Assembly (NCBI GenBank): GCA_020253595.1
Contig: JADCBH010000185.1
Location: 1 to 9,178, forward strand
Source: Brevundimonas sp.
GTDB taxonomy: Bacteria; Pseudomonadota; Alphaproteobacteria; Caulobacterales; Caulobacteraceae
Length of the DNA stretch: 9,178 bases
Direction: 5' to 3'
A program made the translations under genes and the position numbers. Position 1 is the stretch's first letter, and every line of letters begins with the position of its first letter. The notes beneath the pieces were generated by a model. It did not search any database. It was given only the letters and a program-made list of their open reading frames with translations, and was not told where the DNA came from. Below are positions 5,772 through 9,178 of this stretch, piece by piece.

Positions 5772-6515
5772 TTAACGCGACGTTTGCGCGGCCGTGTCTG
5801 GAAGCCATGTCACCTGACGCCCCCCTCCGGGCGCGGTCCAGACCAGCCGCCAGCCGCCTGGCGTCAGCGACAGACCGTCGGATCCGGCGAGGGTAAGGAG
5901 TGGTGCGAAATCCTGACCGCCGACCCGGAGACGGGCCGGTGCGCCGACTGTAACAGCCGCCCAGCGCCCGTCCGGCCCAACGGGGATGTCCCGGGCGATA
6001 TCGGTCTCGACACGGATCGTCGTCCCGGCATTTGCGCGGCCCGACAGGATTGATGTCGTGCCATCGCTGTCCACATCATCCAGTGGAGACACCGCGTCGA
6101 ACCGTCGGGTTGCAGAACCGGCGATGACAAAGGCAATCGGACCGCCTGAAGTCCCCGCGACGAACAATCGTCCGGGCGCGGGATAGCGAACCTGACCTGA
6201 CTGCACCTCCAACCGATACAGCGTCGCTGCGGTCGGCATGGGCATACCGAGCGTAAAGGTACCATCGCCGTCGGCAGCGACGGCGAACTGGGAACCGTCC
6301 GGATCGCTGACGACCACTCGACCGCTCGGAGATGCTGTACCGGCCAGAGTTAGGGATGTCCCTTCGATCTCGACGTCCTTCAGCCCCGGCGGTGTGACCC
6401 ATGCCGCCTCGGACAGACTCGCCTCCCGCGGGCTTGCAGCCTGTTCTCCACAAGCCCCTGCGAACATCGGAAGCAGGAAGCAGAGCGCGATCCGTCGTTT
6501 CATCGTTTGTGCCAT
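5772..6515 (-). CDS. putative lipoprotein with Ig-like beta-sandwich repeats
   Basis: A 247-residue protein I do not recognise by name. MAQTMKRR, a hydrophobic core and FAGAC (Cys at about 22) form a plausible lipoprotein signal peptide; Ala rather than Leu at -3 makes the lipobox imperfect. The mature part is rich in Gly, Thr and short beta strands. It shows two Ig/fibronectin-like units: GTSLTLAGTASPSGRVVVSD then DGDGTFTLGMP (about 50-95), and SDGTTSILSGRANAGTTIRV then VGPDGRWAAV (about 145-190). Both have the strand-turn pattern of bacterial Ig-like or carboxypeptidase-regulatory domains. It is probably an envelope protein anchored in the outer membrane. Start choice: ATG at 6515 or 6503 (MKRR); neither has a good Shine-Dalgarno, and the longer frame from 6584 would overlap the divergent gene and hide the signal. 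It is followed by the terminator at 5681-5712. Confidence 0.7.
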   Translation of the reverse strand: MAQTMKRRIALCFLLPMFAGACGEQAASPREASLSEAAWVTPPGLKDVEIEGTSLTLAGTASPSGRVVVSDPDGSQFAVAADGDGTFTLGMPMPTAATLYRLEVQSGQVRYPAPGRLFVAGTSGGPIAFVIAGSATRRFDAVSPLDDVDSDGTTSILSGRANAGTTIRVETDIARDIPVGPDGRWAAVTVGAPARLRVGGQDFAPLLTLAGSDGLSLTPGGWRLVWTAPGGGRQVTWLPDTAAQTSR

Positions 6516-6531
6516 CTTTGTATGACCCGCT

Positions 6532-6565
6532 TCCGGACAGCGCGAGCTACGTAGGCTGTCCCGGA
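6532..6565. promoter_or_regulatory. inverted repeat in the lipoprotein/LOG divergent spacer
   Basis: TCCGGACAGC (6532-6541) and GCTGTCCCGGA (6555-6565) are inverted arms, ten pairs with one extra C. The 13-base centre ends in the perfect palindrome CTACGTAG (6547-6554). It occupies half of the 67-bp spacer between two divergent genes, where both promoters must lie, so it is a candidate operator for a dimeric regulator. A chance hairpin in GC-rich DNA remains possible. No clear -35/-10 pairs were found. Confidence 0.45.
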
Positions 6566-6582
6566 TTTCGCGTCGAGGTCTC

Positions 6583-7188
6583 ATGTCCGCTGCCCCCCCA
6601 CCCGTTCAGCCCTTCAAGGGCTCGTCCGTCTGCCTGTTCTGCGGGTCATCCGACGCCGCCGACCCAGTTTACACCGAGGCCGCAACGGAGTTCGGCCGGG
6701 CAGCCGCTCAAGCCGGATGGAGACTGGTCTATGGCGGCGGTGGCGTCGGTCTGATGGGAGCCTCGGCGCGCGCGGCCCACGAAGCCGGCGGCCGGGTCCT
6801 CGGCGTCATGCCCGCATTCCTGCGTAGCCGGGAGCGCCTGTTCGACGAGGTTGAAACGCTCGTTGTCCAGACCATGCATGAACGCAAGCAGATCATGTAC
6901 GACCAGTCCGACGCCTTCGTGGTCGCGCCGGGCGGCATCGGCACGCTGGAGGAGGTCGTTGAGCTCCTGAGCTGGAAGCGGTTGGATCTGCATGGCAAGC
7001 CCGTGATCTTCCTGAACATCGATGGGTTCTGGGACACCTTTTTCGCCCTGATGCGGCACAGCGTGGAGACGGGTTTCACCCCGGCGTCGTTCCTCCAGGC
7101 CTGGGTTGTGTGCGAAACGGTCGCGGATGCAATGGGCGCTTTGGCGGCGGCAGGAACTTCAGGTGACTTGAAATATGATCAGCGATAA
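6583..7188 (+). CDS. LOG-family protein (nucleoside 5'-monophosphate phosphoribohydrolase, TIGR00730 type)
   Basis: A 201-residue cytosolic Rossmann-like protein. Family marks are all present: VCLFCGSS (16-23), VYGGGGVGLMG (49-59), the catalytic-site MHERK (98-102) and PGGIGTLEE (116-124), the signature of Lonely Guy enzymes and related lysine-decarboxylase-like proteins. Characterised members remove ribose 5'-phosphate from cytokinin nucleotides or AMP-like nucleotides. In bacteria without plant association the natural substrate is often unclear, and the annotation lysine decarboxylase for this family is wrong. Length of about 200 is usual. The ATG is preceded by GAGG at 5 bases. It is divergent from the lipoprotein gene. 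No isopentenyl transferase or cytokinin-modifying P450 lies nearby, so a role in cytokinin synthesis is not supported; nucleotide salvage or housekeeping is likelier. Confidence 0.92.
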   Translation: MSAAPPPVQPFKGSSVCLFCGSSDAADPVYTEAATEFGRAAAQAGWRLVYGGGGVGLMGASARAAHEAGGRVLGVMPAFLRSRERLFDEVETLVVQTMHERKQIMYDQSDAFVVAPGGIGTLEEVVELLSWKRLDLHGKPVIFLNIDGFWDTFFALMRHSVETGFTPASFLQAWVVCETVADAMGALAAAGTSGDLKYDQR

Positions 7189-7239
7189 GTGATCGTCGTT
7201 CATCAGGGTCGCAGCGTACGTTTCTTTTGGCTACGCACC

Positions 7240-7268
7240 TTGACAGTTTTCAAACGCGACGCACTATG
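7240..7268 (+). promoter_or_regulatory. candidate promoter for the small exported protein
   Basis: A perfect TTGACA -35 box (7240-7245) is followed after 17 bases by ACTATG (7263-7268), or after 19 by TATGTC. Both are weak -10 matches, so only the -35 half is convincing. It lies in the 120-bp gap after the LOG gene and would give a leader of roughly 35 bases before the start at 7309, suggesting the small gene can be transcribed on its own. Confidence 0.4.
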
Positions 7269-7308
7269 TCCCTTGGTCAGTCCGGCCAGTCTTCTTCGGA
7301 GTCTCCCC

Positions 7309-7608
7309 ATGCGCTCTGTTCTCTCTATCGTCGCCCTCTGCCTTGCTCTCGCCGCACCCGTCGCCGCCGAGGCACCCAGCGGTGCGCGCCTCGTCCTCGC
7401 GAACGCCACATCCGCACCGACACGCCCGGTGATCATCGACGGCGCAAGCTGGCGCTGCGAAGGCGCTACCTGCACGGCGTCTGGCGGCACCAATCAGCCT
7501 GCACCACGCGCGTGCCGTCGCGTGGCTGCCCGTTTGGGCTCAGTCAGCGAGTTCACCTGGCGCGGCACCGCCCTGACGGCGGAACAAATCGCCGCCTGCA
7601 ACGCCTGA
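7309..7608 (+). CDS. small exported four-cysteine protein, function unknown
   Basis: A 99-residue protein. MRSVLSIVALCLALAAPVAA is a clear Sec signal peptide with likely cleavage after residue 20 (AVAA before EAPS), giving a mature periplasmic protein of about 79 residues. It contains four cysteines: SWRCEGATC (Cys50, Cys55), RACRRV (Cys69) and AACNA at the C-terminus (Cys97), probably two disulphides. I recall similar short proteins in Caulobacterales with the same order (Trp-x-Cys, QP-x-x-R-x-C-R-R-V, a final Ala-x-Cys-Asn), but no named domain or function. The start is ATG at 7309, with GGAG 7 bases upstream and the signal peptide directly following. An upstream in-frame start at 7189 would put 40 residues before the signal peptide and is rejected. 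It is downstream of the LOG gene by 120 bases and has its own -35-like box; it converges on gltX. Confidence 0.8.
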   Translation: MRSVLSIVALCLALAAPVAAEAPSGARLVLANATSAPTRPVIIDGASWRCEGATCTASGGTNQPAPRACRRVAARLGSVSEFTWRGTALTAEQIAACNA

Positions 7609-7617
7609 CTTGAGTAT

Positions 7618-7642
7618 GGGAGGGCGGTCTGGCCGCCCTCCC
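7618..7642. terminator. strong hairpin between convergent genes (bidirectional terminator candidate)
   Basis: GGGAGGGCGG (7618-7627) and CCGCCCTCCC (7633-7642) form a perfect ten-base-pair GC-rich stem with a five-base loop. It lies 9 bases after the stop of the small exported protein and directly abuts the gltX stop codon (7643-7645). Neither strand has a good T-tract after the stem, so it is a weaker intrinsic terminator than its stem suggests, but position and symmetry fit a shared end for both transcripts. Confidence 0.65.
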
Positions 7643-8992
7643 TCAGGCCGTTTCGCCGCGCAAACGGCGAACAATTCGTTCGCGTCCGATGAGAGGAATG
7701 AGCGTCGCCATGTCAGGCCCGCGTTCCTGTCCGGTCAGAATGTGGCGCAACGGCATGAACAGCGCTTTTCCTTTGGCTCCGGTGCTGGCCTTTACAGCCT
7801 CGGTCCATACCGACCAGGCGTTCGCGTCGATCATCTGCGGCAGAACGTCGAGAGCTGCAGCTGCGAACGCCTCATCTTCTACGACCGGCGTGACGGGACC
7901 CGTCACCATTAGGCTCAAGGAAGCGATGTCGTCGAAGCGATCGAGGTTCGGCCGCAAGGCGACCCAAACGGTATCCCCAAGATCACAGCCTAAAGCCTCC
8001 AGACGGGCCCGAGCGGTGCTATAGGACATGGCATGCAGGGCCTGGGCATTCAGGCGATCGAGGTCGTCAGTGTCATAGCGAGCCGGCGACCGGCCCATCT
8101 TGTCGAAACTAAAGCCGGTGCCCAGGGCCTCAAGGCTCTGGGCGACTTCCAGAGCGTCCGATGTTCCGATCTTGCCGAGGTGGCTGGTGATCGCCAGCGG
8201 CTCATAGCCTTGATCCCGCATTTCGGAGACCGACAGGGACCCAAGGCGCTTAGAAAGAGCCGCGCCGTCTGCACCGACCAGCAGCGGCATGTGTGCGAAG
8301 CTCGGCGTAACCGATCCCATACCGGCTGCGATCAGGGCCTCGAAGATCTCGATCTGGGCACCGGTATTGGTCGTGTGATCCTCGCCGCGAATGACATGGG
8401 TGATACCCATGTCGAGATCATCGACGACCGATGGCAGGGTGTAGAGATAGAGCCCGTCTTCGCGGATCAAGACGGGGTCGGACATCGACGCCGTATCGAC
8501 CTCAACGTGACCCTTGGCCAGATCCTCCCAGGCCACGCGGCGACCCTCCAGCTTGAAGCGCCAGTGGGGCTTGCGACCCTCGGCCTCCAGCGCAGCCCGG
8601 TCAGAGTCTGTCAAGGACAGGGCAGCCCGGTCGTAGATCGGCGGAAGACCGCGCGACAACTGAACCTTGCGACGACGATCCAGTTCTTCGGACGTCTCAT
8701 AGGCCGGATACAGCCGTCCGGCCGCTTTCAGCCGGTCTGCGGCATCGTGATACCGATCGAAGCGCTTGGACTGGTTGTACCGCTCGTCCCACGTCAAGCC
8801 GAGCCAGGTGAGATCCTCCTCGATTCCGAGCTCGTACTCTGGGGTAGACCGAGCCAGATCGGTGTCGTCGATCCGCAGCACGAACTGACCACCCTGCCCC
8901 TTGGCGAAGAGCCAGTTCACCAGCGCTGTACGGACGTTTCCGACATGCAGCTTGCCTGTAGGCGACGGAGCAAAACGAACCTTGACGGACAT
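7643..8992 (-). CDS. gltX: glutamyl-tRNA synthetase (class I, HVGN type)
   Basis: A 449-residue cytosolic class I synthetase that charges tRNA-Glu (and, in organisms lacking GlnRS, tRNA-Gln) with glutamate. The catalytic Rossmann fold starts with RFAPSPTGKLHVGN (6-19), the HIGH-like signature being HVGN. LRIDDTD follows, then VIRGEDH and the KMSKS-like ALSKRLG loop (about 245-251). The C-terminal anticodon-binding part ends in a helical segment with LTGQERGPDMATLIPLIG. I chose ATG at 8992 because the family begins only a few residues before FAPSPTG. The frame extends to 9052 but those 20 extra residues are unlike the family. Many alphaproteobacteria carry two GltX copies, and the HVGN form resembles the second type as I recall it, so tRNA-Gln preference is possible. 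The Shine-Dalgarno is weak (AAGG about 12 bases upstream). A TTGACT box near 9052-9047 may be its -35. Confidence 0.93.
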   Translation of the reverse strand: MSVKVRFAPSPTGKLHVGNVRTALVNWLFAKGQGGQFVLRIDDTDLARSTPEYELGIEEDLTWLGLTWDERYNQSKRFDRYHDAADRLKAAGRLYPAYETSEELDRRRKVQLSRGLPPIYDRAALSLTDSDRAALEAEGRKPHWRFKLEGRRVAWEDLAKGHVEVDTASMSDPVLIREDGLYLYTLPSVVDDLDMGITHVIRGEDHTTNTGAQIEIFEALIAAGMGSVTPSFAHMPLLVGADGAALSKRLGSLSVSEMRDQGYEPLAITSHLGKIGTSDALEVAQSLEALGTGFSFDKMGRSPARYDTDDLDRLNAQALHAMSYSTARARLEALGCDLGDTVWVALRPNLDRFDDIASLSLMVTGPVTPVVEDEAFAAAALDVLPQMIDANAWSVWTEAVKASTGAKGKALFMPLRHILTGQERGPDMATLIPLIGRERIVRRLRGETA

Positions 8993-9095
8993 GGGTGGGC
9001 GCGACCTTGGAAAGCGAGGCGCGTAGGTCGTCTTCCCGCCCCCACAAGTCAAGCCGCAGCAGGACGTAAGCGCTCCGCTGCTTTTCCGGTTTCAA

Positions 9096-9110
9096 CGCAA
9101 GGATCTTGCG
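9096..9110. repeat. short perfect inverted repeat before the alr-like gene
   Basis: CGCAAG, three bases (GAT), then CTTGCG forms a perfect six-base-pair inverted repeat ending 13 bases before the ATG at 9124, in the 131-bp divergent spacer with gltX. In the plus-strand mRNA it could form a small hairpin just upstream of the AAGGCGG ribosome-binding site, or in DNA act as an operator half-pair. No function is demonstrable from the sequence. Confidence 0.35.
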
Positions 9111-9123
9111 GCATAAGGCGGCG

Positions 9124-9178
9124 ATGACCGCGACCGCCTCGCTCACTGTTGATCTCTCTGCCCTTGCGCACAACTTCC
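9124..9178 (+). CDS. alr: probable alanine racemase, N-terminal 18 codons (cut by window edge)
   Basis: Only the first 18 residues are present: MTATASLTVDLSALAHNF. The pattern Leu-Thr-Val-Asp-Leu-x-Ala-Leu-x-His-Asn-x matches the conserved first strand and helix of fold-III PLP alanine racemases (typically IDLDALRHN), which interconvert L- and D-alanine for peptidoglycan. The catalytic lysine, about 20 residues further on, lies beyond the window. AAGGCGG lies just upstream of the ATG as ribosome-binding site. It is divergent from gltX. The related fold-III family YggS/PROSC starts differently, but D-amino-acid racemases of other specificity cannot be excluded from so short a piece. Confidence 0.6.
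   Translation, partial: MTATASLTVDLSALAHNF

Noticed and set aside
7189..7308. Upstream extension of the small exported protein and a GCGTA/TACGC hairpin with T-rich loop (7217-7239 region) as LOG terminator
   Set aside because: The extension would put 40 residues before a clear signal peptide; the hairpin has only five pairs and a 13-base loop, with the T-rich part in the loop rather than after the stem.
8033..9127. 364-residue open frame on the plus strand
   Set aside because: Antisense of gltX, whose minus-strand reading has HVGN and LSKR motifs; a long open antisense frame is common in GC-rich genes.
8697..9173. 158-residue minus-strand frame entering the gltX/alr spacer
   Set aside because: It overlaps gltX out of frame and shows no family pattern; the spacer is better explained as a divergent promoter region.
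1..9178. CRISPR array, insertion sequence, phage gene, toxin-antitoxin pair, tRNA or rRNA gene
   Set aside because: No regularly spaced repeats, transposase or integrase motifs, terminal inverted repeats, or tRNA-like folds were seen; gene content is housekeeping and catabolic.

Overview
The window looks like ordinary chromosome from a GC-rich alphaproteobacterium, most likely Caulobacteraceae (a Brevundimonas- or Caulobacter-like organism). Three things point there. Heme precursor synthesis uses the C4-type 5-aminolevulinate synthase. A small alphaproteobacterial-type gene is coupled to hemA. The glutamyl-tRNA synthetase carries an HVGN signature, as I recall for alphaproteobacterial second-type GluRS. 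No mobile element, CRISPR array, rRNA or tRNA gene is visible.

Left part, minus strand (reading leftward): an enoyl-CoA-hydratase-fold 3-hydroxyisobutyryl-CoA hydrolase (5653-4613), an exported methyltransferase-like protein (4554-3790), a paralogous exported methyltransferase-like protein (3358-2591), 3-hydroxyisobutyrate dehydrogenase mmsB (2522-1614), 5-aminolevulinate synthase hemA (1498-272, TTG start proposed) and a 60-residue protein coupled to hemA through a GTGA overlap (275-93). The hydrolase and MmsB catalyse consecutive steps of valine degradation, so this is a valine-catabolism neighbourhood with a duplicated methyltransferase-like gene inside it. One plus-strand gene, an EthD-family protein (3485-3793), sits between the two paralogues and shares its stop tetranucleotide CTAG with one of them. 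A good Fur-box-like sequence (1600-1618) overlaps the mmsB stop codon and lies about 100 bp upstream of hemA, which would link heme synthesis to iron supply.

Middle: a putative lipoprotein with Ig-like beta repeats (minus, 6515-5772) is divergent from a LOG-family nucleoside-monophosphate phosphoribohydrolase (plus, 6583-7188). Their 67-bp spacer holds a long inverted repeat. The lipoprotein gene is followed by a paired-hairpin and intrinsic-terminator module that ends only 27 bases before the hydrolase start codon.

Right part: a small exported four-cysteine protein (plus, 7309-7608) converges on gltX (minus, 8992-7643) with a perfect 10-bp hairpin between them. gltX is divergent from the first 18 codons of a probable alanine racemase gene (plus, from 9124), cut by the window edge. 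I found no clearly new system. The most interesting items are the Fur-box candidate at hemA, the exported methyltransferase pair with a degraded SAM loop in one copy, and the hairpin module before the hydrolase gene.
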